Assembly (NCBI GenBank): GCA_964540445.1
Contig: CAZIMF010000018.1
Span: forward strand, 1-15,860
Reading direction: 5' to 3'
DNA length: 15,860 nt
From: JALQXV01 sp964540445
Lineage (GTDB): Bacteria; Patescibacteriota; Saccharimonadia; Saccharimonadales; 2-12-FULL-41-12
This document shows, piece by piece, positions 1-6,217 of this stretch (the first letter of the stretch is position 1; every line of letters begins with the position of its first letter). Both the position numbers and the translations under genes were made by a program. Below the pieces are notes generated by a model. It was not told the DNA's origin. It saw nothing but the letters and a program-made list of their open reading frames with translations, and ran no database searches.

Positions 1-2699
1 AATCTAGTCTGGCTTTTGACACCATTTATGCTGAAGGGCAGCGCCGTTACGTTGAGTCGCTCAGCGCATATGCACGGCAATTTTTGGGTCTCATGGAAAA
101 ACCGGATGTTGATCAGATTGACGGTCTCAGCCCAGCTATTTCAATAGATCAAAAGTCTACCAGTCGTAACCCGCGAAGTACTGTTGCAACTGTTACTGAG
201 ATTTATGATTATTTGCGGCTGTTATTTGCACGTATTGGCGTACCACACTGTCCTATCTGTGGTAAGCCGGTAACACGCCAAACGTCGGCAGCAATTGTCG
301 ATCAGGTTGTTAGTCATAATCCCGGGGCTCGCCTGATGATACTAGCACCGATTGTCGATGATAAAAAAGGCCAATTTGAGCATATTCCAGAACAATACCA
401 ACGGCTTGGTTTTGCTCGCGCACGAGTAGACGGCGTTGTGTATTCACTCGATGAATGGCCAGAGCTCGACAAGAAGTACAAACACAGCATCCAGATTGTG
501 GTAGACCGAGTGGTGAACGACGAAGACAGTCGCGGCCGTTTAGTACAAAGTATCGAACAGGCGCTTGAATGTGGCGACGGCCGTCTGTTGGTTGTTAACG
601 CCGACACTAAAGAAGAGCACCAGTACAGCTTGATGTACGCCTGTATCGATCATCCTGATGTTGCCATCCCCGAACTTGAGCCACGGACATTTAGCTTTAA
701 CAGTCCGCATGGTGCCTGCCCGGTTTGTACCGGTCTTGGTAGTCGTCTCGAAGTTGATCCGGAGCTGGTAATACCAAACGGCCGCCTAACCATTGCCGAA
801 GGCGCCATTCGTCCATTTAATCGGGTTAACACCGATGCTTGGTATATGAAAAAAATGCAGGCCGTGGCCGATCGGTTCAACTTTTCTTTGCATGTGCCAA
901 CCGGCGAGCTAAGCCCTGAGAATATTAATCGTTTACTGTATGGCACCGGCGACCAGACATACCGGGTTCAGCTTGGTTCCGGTCGCTCGTTCGATACGAC
1001 ATACGAAGGTGTTATACCCAATCTCGAACGGCGACACAAAGAAACCGATAGTGATTTTATGCGTCGCGACATTGAACGGTTTATGCAAGAACGACCCTGT
1101 CATGCGTGTGGTGGACGTCGGTTGCGCCCAGAAGTATTGGCAATCACTGTTCACGGCCGATCCATCATGGATTTATGTGAACTTTCGATTGATGAAGCGG
1201 TTAGTTTTTTTAATTCAATGAAGCTGACTGACGCCGAACAATATATTGCTAAACAAATCCTTAAAGAAATCTGCGCCCGACTGACATTTCTAAATGACGT
1301 TGGCTTAAACTATCTAAACTTGCTGCGCAGTGCTGCATCGCTGAGTGGCGGTGAGGCTCAGCGTATTCGTTTGGCTACCCAAATCGGCAGTGGCTTGCAG
1401 GGCGTGTTGTATGTGCTTGATGAGCCGAGTATTGGCTTGCACCAGCGTGATAACGCCCGCCTTATAACTACACTCAAGCGTCTGCGCGATCTTGGTAATA
1501 GCGTAATTGTAGTTGAGCATGATGAAGAAACCATCCGTGTGGCCGATCATGTGCTTGATGTTGGTCCAGGTGCAGGTATACACGGCGGGCATATTATTGC
1601 CGAGGGAACCCCAGACGAAATTGCTAAAAATCCAAAAAGTAAAACTGGCGAATACCTTAGTGGTGCTAAGAAAATTGCTGTACCTAAAAAGCGGCGGGCT
1701 GGCAATGGCAAAAAATTATCAATCATTAATGCCCGTGAAAATAACCTTAAAAATGTCACCGTCGATATCCCGCTCGGCAAACTAGTAGTTGTCAGCGGTG
1801 TTTCCGGCTCGGGCAAATCGAGCCTTATTAATGATATTTTAGCCAAAGAATTATCAGCTCGGCTAATGCGCGCACAAACTGTGCCGGGCCGACACGACAG
1901 CATCGATGGTATTAAGGAACTCGATAAAGTAATTGTCATCGATCAATCAGCAATTGGCCGTACGCCGCGCAGTAATCCGGCAACTTACACAGGTTTATTC
2001 ACGCCTATTCGCGAACTGTTTGCTGGCTTACCCGAGGCAAAACTACGTGGTTACTCGGCTGGACGTTTTAGTTTCAACGTCCGCGGTGGTCGCTGCGAGA
2101 ACTGTGCTGGCGACGGCATCATCAAAATCGAAATGCATTTCTTGCCGGACGTCTATGTTACCTGCGAAGTCTGTCAGGGCAAACGCTACAACCGTGAAGC
2201 GCTCGAAATTCTTTACAAAGGCAAAAGCATTAGTGATGTGCTGGCAATGACAACCGAACAAGCCCTCGAATTTTTTGCTAACATTCCGTCGATTGCCCGC
2301 AAATTGCAGACGCTGGTAGATGTTGGTCTAAGTTACATCTCGCTTGGCCAATCAGCCACCACGCTGTCTGGTGGTGAGGCGCAGCGTATTAAGCTCGCAA
2401 CCGAACTGTCACGTCGTCCAACTGGTAAAACACTGTATATTCTCGATGAACCTACCACTGGATTGCACATGGCTGATGTTGATAAGCTGCTGCACGTCTT
2501 ACATGCGCTTGTTGACACAGGCAACAGCATGATTGTTATCGAACATAACCTCGATGTCATTAAATCGGCCGACTATATCATCGATATGGGCCCTGAAGGT
2601 GGGGCAGCTGGCGGGCAGGTGATTGCCGAAGGCACTCCCGAACAAGTAGCCAAATCTAAGAAGAGTTACACTGGTAAATACTTGACAAATATGCTATAA
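1..2699 (+). CDS. uvrA: UvrA, excinuclease ABC subunit A (5' truncated by window edge)
   Basis: UvrA is the damage-recognition ATPase of nucleotide excision repair; it loads UvrB on lesions in the cytoplasm. The frame is open from base 3, and the visible protein begins SSLAFDTIYAEGQRRYVESL, which normally follows the first Walker A lysine. Roughly the first 35-40 residues, including that P-loop, therefore lie outside the window; 898 residues are visible, close to a full-length UvrA of about 940. Visible marks are the CPIC cysteines near 249-260, the first ABC signature LSGGEAQRIRLA from 1341, Walker B DEPS at about 1419, the second Walker A GVSGSGKS around 1797-1820, the C-terminal zinc finger (C-x2-C at 2094-2105, then 19 residues, then C-x2-C at 2163-2174), and the second signature LSGGEAQRIKLA from 2364. 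No frameshift is seen. The last codons double as the promoter of the next gene. uvrC is about 6.6 kb downstream in another transcription unit. Confidence 0.98.
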   Translation, partial: SSLAFDTIYAEGQRRYVESLSAYARQFLGLMEKPDVDQIDGLSPAISIDQKSTSRNPRSTVATVTEIYDYLRLLFARIGVPHCPICGKPVTRQTSAAIVDQVVSHNPGARLMILAPIVDDKKGQFEHIPEQYQRLGFARARVDGVVYSLDEWPELDKKYKHSIQIVVDRVVNDEDSRGRLVQSIEQALECGDGRLLVVNADTKEEHQYSLMYACIDHPDVAIPELEPRTFSFNSPHGACPVCTGLGSRLEVDPELVIPNGRLTIAEGAIRPFNRVNTDAWYMKKMQAVADRFNFSLHVPTGELSPENINRLLYGTGDQTYRVQLGSGRSFDTTYEGVIPNLERRHKETDSDFMRRDIERFMQERPCHACGGRRLRPEVLAITVHGRSIMDLCELSIDEAVSFFNSMKLTDAEQYIAKQILKEICARLTFLNDVGLNYLNLLRSAASLSGGEAQRIRLATQIGSGLQGVLYVLDEPSIGLHQRDNARLITTLKRLRDLGNSVIVVEHDEETIRVADHVLDVGPGAGIHGGHIIAEGTPDEIAKNPKSKTGEYLSGAKKIAVPKKRRAGNGKKLSIINARENNLKNVTVDIPLGKLVVVSGVSGSGKSSLINDILAKELSARLMRAQTVPGRHDSIDGIKELDKVIVIDQSAIGRTPRSNPATYTGLFTPIRELFAGLPEAKLRGYSAGRFSFNVRGGRCENCAGDGIIKIEMHFLPDVYVTCEVCQGKRYNREALEILYKGKSISDVLAMTTEQALEFFANIPSIARKLQTLVDVGLSYISLGQSATTLSGGEAQRIKLATELSRRPTGKTLYILDEPTTGLHMADVDKLLHVLHALVDTGNSMIVIEHNLDVIKSADYIIDMGPEGGAAGGQVIAEGTPEQVAKSKKSYTGKYLTNML

Positions 2700-2707
2700 T
2701 ATAGCAT
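2691..2707 (+). promoter_or_regulatory. Extended -10 promoter within a perfect dyad, leaderless start
   Basis: TATAAT at 2695-2700 is preceded by TG at 2692-2693, giving the extended -10 form TGcTATAAT. The ATG at 2708 begins 7 bases after the hexamer, where transcription should start, so the mRNA would have essentially no 5' leader. The same bases form a perfect inverted repeat, ATGCTAT-AAT-ATAGCAT, ending right at the start codon, so a dimeric regulator could cover both -10 and start site. No convincing -35 is seen 17 bases upstream. The element overlaps the uvrA stop codon. Confidence 0.7.
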
Positions 2708-3169
2708 ATGGCTACATCAAATCAACCTATAGATGATAAAGAAGCCGCATCACGACTCGAAATACTTGGAGAAAGAGCGGCTCTTAACTATGCTGACGCC
2801 CAACGTAACTCATTCGCAGCACACACATCTAATGGCGACTTTACGGAGGAGTCTTTGCGCAGTATCTATTTTGAGGATGATGCAAGAGCCTACCTTGCTT
2901 TCATCGGTGATGCGTTAGAGAGGCAGCGACCACGATTTGAAGGAGATCCTGAATTGTTTTGGGTCGACGGAGCGAAAAGATTACTCAGAAGGTATGCTCC
3001 TAATCCGCTTACTGCCACCTTTTTCTCAGACAAAAATAAAGAGCAGCAACGTCAGATGTATCGAGAAATGGCGCGTCGGGTAGTTGTGAGTGACGAGAGA
3101 ATACCGTACACACATAGCGTTGCGCTTGGAAGGACTGTTCTTGGTGAGCGACCGCAAAAGGTAGCTTAG
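2708..3169 (+). CDS. Hypothetical protein, 153 aa, leaderless
   Basis: I do not recognise this family. The 153-residue product is soluble, with no signal peptide or membrane segment. It is rich in charged residues and looks mostly helical: an N-terminal stretch DDKEAASRLEILGERAALNY, a central acidic/aromatic region with FWVDGAKRLLRRYAPNP near residues 84-100, and a basic C-terminal helix with KEQQRQMYREMARR near 112-125. The start at 2708 is supported by an extended -10 element 7 bases upstream; no Shine-Dalgarno sequence is present, as expected for a leaderless message. The gene begins only 8 bases after uvrA ends but has its own promoter, so its expression need not follow uvrA. Its TAG stop overlaps the stop codon of the convergent dedA-like gene, with no terminator visible between them. 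It is most likely a lineage-specific cytosolic protein. Confidence 0.75.
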   Translation: MATSNQPIDDKEAASRLEILGERAALNYADAQRNSFAAHTSNGDFTEESLRSIYFEDDARAYLAFIGDALERQRPRFEGDPELFWVDGAKRLLRRYAPNPLTATFFSDKNKEQQRQMYREMARRVVVSDERIPYTHSVALGRTVLGERPQKVA

Positions 3170-3810
3170 TTACTTGGTTTCTGAACTATTGACCGCAGTT
3201 TTTCCATGACTTTTTTGCGGGACAGCGGATCTTTCACGATGTGAAAGATTGGCATACCAAAACTAAAGATCATTACCAGGCCGATAACTGGCAACACATA
3301 GGCATCAATATTTGGAATTTGTTTGCCAAAGAAATAACCGAGCAAAGTTATTCCGGCGCCCCATAAAATGCTACCGGCTATATTGTAGAGGGTAAAACGG
3401 CGTTTATTCATGTTGCCCATACCGGCTACAACAGCGGCGAATGTTCGAACAATTGGTACAAATCGAGCCAATAGGATAGTTTTGCCACCATGTTTTTTAT
3501 AAAACAGTTCAGAGCGTTGAATATATTCACGCCGAAACAAGATGCCATCCTTCTTTTTAAAGAGTTTCGGCCCGGCTCGCTGGCCAATAATATAACCAAC
3601 ATTACCCCCGGCTGCAGCAGCGACAGTAATTACTGCTACCGCGGCAACAATATTAAACTGACCCTGGGCGGCTAGTGCGCCTGCTAAAAAAAGCAGGGTA
3701 TCACCGGGGAAGAAAAAACCAAACAATAAGCCTGACTCAGCAAAGACGATAAAGGCAATCAATGCCAGGCCGCCCGTGGTAATAATTGTTTCCGGATCGA
3801 AAAAGCTCAT
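3166..3810 (-). CDS. DedA-family (VTT domain) membrane protein
   Basis: DedA/VTT proteins are polytopic inner-membrane proteins linked to membrane-potential homeostasis and lipid (undecaprenyl phosphate or phosphatidylethanolamine) translocation. This 214-residue protein has the usual family length and hallmarks: a hydrophobic N-terminus, E25 and FFPGDTLLF with D37, GGNVGYIIGQRAG at 68-80, and the arginine motif ARFVPIVRTF with R116 and R122. The E-to-D spacing (12) and R-to-R spacing (6) match the functionally important acidic and arginine residues of E. coli YqjA. Further hydrophobic helices lie at about 140-160 and 170-190, and the C-terminal tail is basic and cytosolic. The gene is convergent with 2708-3169 and divergent from 3866-4408. 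It appears monocistronic, with its -10 only 11 bases before the ATG, so any leader is very short. The transported substrate cannot be told from sequence. Confidence 0.93.
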   Translation of the reverse strand: MSFFDPETIITTGGLALIAFIVFAESGLLFGFFFPGDTLLFLAGALAAQGQFNIVAAVAVITVAAAAGGNVGYIIGQRAGPKLFKKKDGILFRREYIQRSELFYKKHGGKTILLARFVPIVRTFAAVVAGMGNMNKRRFTLYNIAGSILWGAGITLLGYFFGKQIPNIDAYVLPVIGLVMIFSFGMPIFHIVKDPLSRKKVMEKLRSIVQKPSN

Positions 3811-3821
3811 ACAATCTTTAA

Positions 3822-3827
3822 AGTATA
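3822..3827 (-). promoter_or_regulatory. -10 element of the DedA-family gene
   Basis: On the minus strand TATACT ends 11 bases before the ATG at 3810. Transcription would start about 4-5 bases before the start codon, too little room for a Shine-Dalgarno sequence, and none is seen. There is no TG extension and no clear -35. It faces the plus-strand promoter at 3851-3859 only about 24 bases away, so the two polymerase sites must overlap. Confidence 0.45.
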
Positions 3828-3850
3828 CCCGATAGCAGTAGATTATGGTT

Positions 3851-3859
3851 TGTTATAAT
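3851..3859 (+). promoter_or_regulatory. Extended -10 promoter, leaderless start at 3866
   Basis: TG at 3851-3852, one base, then TATAAT at 3854-3859. The ATG at 3866 starts 6 bases after the hexamer, so transcription should begin at or within a base of the start codon. The element lies inside the longest reading frame (ATG at 3845), which is why the downstream ATG is preferred. No convincing -35 is present. Confidence 0.7.
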
Positions 3860-3865
3860 CGATTT

Positions 3866-4408
3866 ATGGCTTCAATCGGTAAAACCCCTAAGAGCACGCT
3901 GGAATTTCTTTGCCAATCAAAAAATGGATTGGACGTAGTGTATGATCCTGTCTATTCGCACGCTGCCACCCACTTTGAAGATACGCCACAACTCAAGACA
4001 TTGGTCATAGAAGTGCTGACAAATATGATTCTGAAAGGGGAGAAGATCGGAACTTTTGTTAACTTGGGCAGAATAGTTGGTACCTGTGACGTCGTCGAAG
4101 TTGATGATATAGATGAAATTGTCTATGGTGTCCGCAAAAATCGCACCGAAGAGGGGCATGTACCTTTTACTAAAACACGCAAAGCAAAACCCAGCTCTAG
4201 TGTCGCGGTACAACTTAAGCGTCTAAATTCAACGACCTACGAACTAGCCAGCGCCTGGGTTGGTACCTACGGCGAAGATGAAGATGAACCATTCCCGCAA
4301 GCACCGGATGCAAATGAGCGCAGTAAAGACTTTTGGAGCAAACATGCCTTTATATGGGGGAGCCAAGAAATTCAGCCCGGAACGTTGCTCAAGGACTGCC
4401 CCTGGTAA
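3866..4408 (+). CDS. Hypothetical protein, 180 aa, leaderless
   Basis: I do not recognise this protein with certainty. The longest frame begins at ATG 3845, but an extended -10 element occupies 3851-3859, so I place the start at 3866 (MASIGKTPKS), giving 180 residues. The product is soluble, with no signal peptide or membrane helix. It has a regular alpha/beta-looking core with TLVIEVLTNMILKGEKIGTF near 44-63, an acidic patch EVDDIDEIVYG near 78-88, a basic turn KTRKAKPSSS near 103-112, an acidic stretch EDEDEPF near 139-145, and a C-terminus with DFWSKHAFIWGSQ that ends CPW. The conserved-looking FW/W-rich C-terminus suggests a real family rather than a spurious frame. It has no close operon partner; rplY follows 78 bases later with its own promoter. 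No function is assigned. Confidence 0.8.
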   Translation: MASIGKTPKSTLEFLCQSKNGLDVVYDPVYSHAATHFEDTPQLKTLVIEVLTNMILKGEKIGTFVNLGRIVGTCDVVEVDDIDEIVYGVRKNRTEEGHVPFTKTRKAKPSSSVAVQLKRLNSTTYELASAWVGTYGEDEDEPFPQAPDANERSKDFWSKHAFIWGSQEIQPGTLLKDCPW

Positions 4409-4434
4409 CCACATGCGGCTTCTTGAGGTGATTA

Positions 4435-4443
4435 TGCTATAAT
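4435..4443 (+). promoter_or_regulatory. Extended -10 promoter of rplY
   Basis: TG at 4435-4436, one base, then TATAAT at 4438-4443; the wider string TATGCTATAAT is the classic TRTGn extended -10. Transcription should start near 4450, leaving a leader of about 37 bases. Unlike the neighbouring leaderless genes, this leader carries a Shine-Dalgarno sequence, GGAGA at 4475-4479, 7 bases before the ATG at 4487. Confidence 0.7.
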
Positions 4444-4486
4444 AAGAAGTAACGCCTGAATTTCTAAACTGTACGGAGAAAACACC

Positions 4487-5182
4487 ATGAGCAATGAGAC
4501 TATTACCCTAACCGCAAGTAAACGCGATGTACTTGGCAAACAAGTTCGCGCTTTGCGCAATGCTGGCCAAACACCGGCCGTTGTGCACGATCATGGAAAA
4601 GATTCTATCCATATTGTTGTCGAAGAAAAAGAGTTTAAAAAAGTCTATCATGCAGCCGGCAAGCACCATCCAGTGGTACTTAAAATCGATGGCAAAAGCT
4701 ACACCACCCTTATAAAAGAAGTGACCAACAAGCCCGCCAGCGGTACCGTCTTTCACTCAGTCTTCCAAGCTATATCAGCCAACGAAACCGTTAAGGCCGA
4801 AATTCCGATTCATCTTATTGGTGAAATTCCTGCCGAACGAGCCAGCCTACTTGTATTGCAAAATCTTAACTCAGTAGAGGTCGAAGCTTTATCAAAAGAC
4901 TTAGTCGATTCGCTCGATGTTGATGCCAGTGTCTTAGTCGACGTTGGTGATACCATTACTGTTGCAGATATTAAAGTTCCAACTGGTATCGAAATTAAAA
5001 CCGAACCCGAACACGTTATTGCTACCGTCGAAATGCCAAAAGACCAAATCGCCGAAGCCGATGCAGCCCAAGCTGAACTTGCTGAAGATGCCGGCGTAGA
5101 AGCCACCGCCGAAACACCTGAAGAAGAAACCGATGGCGAAGGCGAAGCTGCAGCCCCCGCAGCAGAAGAAACAAAAGAATAG
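4487..5182 (+). CDS. rplY: 50S ribosomal protein bL25, long CTC-type form
   Basis: bL25 binds 5S rRNA at the central protuberance of the large ribosomal subunit. The 231-residue length is that of the long CTC-type version, with an N-terminal 5S-binding beta domain (about residues 1-95, starting ITLTASKRDVLGKQVRALRN) and a C-terminal TL5 domain (about 96-190, with EIPIHLIGEIPAERASLLVL and VLVDVGDTITVADIKVP). A low-complexity acidic tail rich in Ala and Glu fills about residues 190-231 (for example EEETDGEGEAAAPAAEETKE). The start is supported by GGAGA 7 bases upstream and by the family N-terminus. The gene is monocistronic by its promoter and converges on the 5203-6129 gene with only 20 bases between stop codons and no visible terminator hairpin. 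A constitutive strong promoter fits a ribosomal protein. Confidence 0.96.
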   Translation: MSNETITLTASKRDVLGKQVRALRNAGQTPAVVHDHGKDSIHIVVEEKEFKKVYHAAGKHHPVVLKIDGKSYTTLIKEVTNKPASGTVFHSVFQAISANETVKAEIPIHLIGEIPAERASLLVLQNLNSVEVEALSKDLVDSLDVDASVLVDVGDTITVADIKVPTGIEIKTEPEHVIATVEMPKDQIAEADAAQAELAEDAGVEATAETPEEETDGEGEAAAPAAEETKE

Positions 5183-5202
5183 AGCCTAATTTACAAAGCT
5201 AG

Positions 5203-6129
5203 TTAGTTCCTTCTTTGGTAGTCGCTACCGTTCACTTCCACTTTAAGCGGGCCACCTTCGCGGTTTTCTTCTTTAACACATCGATTATCACTCCACCCCC
5301 ATTCCGGAGCTCTTACTACTATGCCGTGTACGCCATTGCTAGCGGGAATAGTAAATCTTACGCGGTAGCGTAGTGAAGCTGTCGTATTCTCGGTGATTAC
5401 CTCACGGAAACCGCCAGGGCCGGTTCCAAATACATTAATCGGAGATGGGTTGTCACTCTCAAAGTTACGATAGGTATGTGGGTCTGGGCATGTACTTGAT
5501 GGTTTGTAAGGTGGCGCTGCATCAACGCACGGGTCGTAGCCATTTTTTATTGGTTCGCAGTTATGATCGTCGACATATACCGTTCCTTTTTTAACAAGAT
5601 CAGGGTAATACTTTCGGCATTTACTGACTGAGCCTGAACGGGCTGGGCCGGTTGGTATAACTTTTTTTCGAATCACTCCGCATTTAACAATATCGGGCCC
5701 AGGTACAGCCAATCGTACCGCCGCATAGACCCATCCAGATTTTTTTGTATTATCGCCCGGAATGCTAACTTTTGCATAGGTATCACCTTTTTCAAGACAT
5801 GCCCACCCAAGATACAAATATTTTGCGCGCGTTCGAATTGAAGTACAACTTCGGTTCTCTTCGTCGGGTGTCGGGATTTCTGCTTCGGGGGTTGGTGCTG
5901 TTACCGGCGTGGTTTCGGCTTGAGAAGTGTGAGCCATGCTGCTTAGTGTTTGAGAGCTGTCGATCCCTAAGGCTTGGTTAGACGGTTCCACTCCAGACAT
6001 CGCGGCAGCAAAAGCAGTAAGTGTAGCCAGGCCTAAGGCACCAGCTAATCGTAACCTTCGGAGGCGCAGATGGTGTTGCTCCTGTGTAGTTTCAAGGGTG
6101 CCATGTTTGTTTTCGGGGGTCTCCGGCAT
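5203..6129 (-). CDS. Predicted secreted or surface protein with eight cysteines, leaderless
   Basis: I do not recognise this 308-residue protein. The longest frame starts at TTG 6150, but a -10 element lies inside it, so I prefer the ATG at 6129 (MPETPENKHG). A cytosolic, basic N-terminus (RLRRLRL) precedes one hydrophobic segment LAGALGLATLTAFAAAMSG at about residues 28-46, a signal peptide or anchor. A Pro/Thr/Glu-rich linker follows (about 70-90), then a globular region of roughly 210 residues with eight cysteines, which suggests disulfide bonds outside the membrane. It contains a possible SH3-like stretch (YAKVSIPGDNTKKSGWVYAA) and a beta-rich C-terminal part with tryptophans (APEWGW). 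It is probably a cell-envelope protein specific to the lineage. It follows the exporter gene on the same strand but has its own promoter. Confidence 0.8.
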   Translation of the reverse strand: MPETPENKHGTLETTQEQHHLRLRRLRLAGALGLATLTAFAAAMSGVEPSNQALGIDSSQTLSSMAHTSQAETTPVTAPTPEAEIPTPDEENRSCTSIRTRAKYLYLGWACLEKGDTYAKVSIPGDNTKKSGWVYAAVRLAVPGPDIVKCGVIRKKVIPTGPARSGSVSKCRKYYPDLVKKGTVYVDDHNCEPIKNGYDPCVDAAPPYKPSSTCPDPHTYRNFESDNPSPINVFGTGPGGFREVITENTTASLRYRVRFTIPASNGVHGIVVRAPEWGWSDNRCVKEENREGGPLKVEVNGSDYQRRN

Positions 6130-6135
6130 CCAGCT

Positions 6136-6173
6136 ATTATGGCAAACCAACGATACTGCTACAACAGTATCGT
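6136..6173 (-). promoter_or_regulatory. Extended -10 promoter with a 9-bp dyad centred on the -35
   Basis: Read on the minus strand, TG-c-CATAAT occupies 6144-6136 and lies 6 bases before the ATG at 6129, implying a leaderless message. A perfect inverted repeat with 9-bp arms (ACGATACTG at 6150-6158 and CAGTATCGT at 6165-6173) flanks a 6-base centre. The minus-strand reading of that centre, TTGTAG at 6164-6159, lies exactly 17 bases from the -10, in the -35 position. A repressor binding the dyad would block polymerase. The alternative is a factor-independent terminator for the exporter gene, but only a weak T-rich stretch follows the stem. Confidence 0.6.
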
Positions 6174-6217
6174 CAGGTTAAATCTACATCACACATGTGA
6201 ACAAGAAAATTTCTTAT

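Noticed and set aside
314..1592. Minus- and plus-strand frames of 90-130 codons inside uvrA
   Set aside because: They are shadows of uvrA with unlikely composition and no family signature; the uvrA frame explains all the coding signal.
2682..2700. TTGACA at 2682-2687 next to TATAAT at 2695-2700 as a classical -35/-10 pair
   Set aside because: The spacer is only 7 bases; a sigma-70 promoter needs about 17. The -10 works better as an extended -10.
6130..6150. TTG start at 6150 for the surface protein
   Set aside because: The extended -10 element lies within these codons, and the ATG at 6129 fits a leaderless start as in neighbouring genes.
6189..6200. TCACACATGTGA as a CRP-like site
   Set aside because: The half sites are separated by 2 bases instead of 6, and it lies just past the exporter stop with no promoter matching it.
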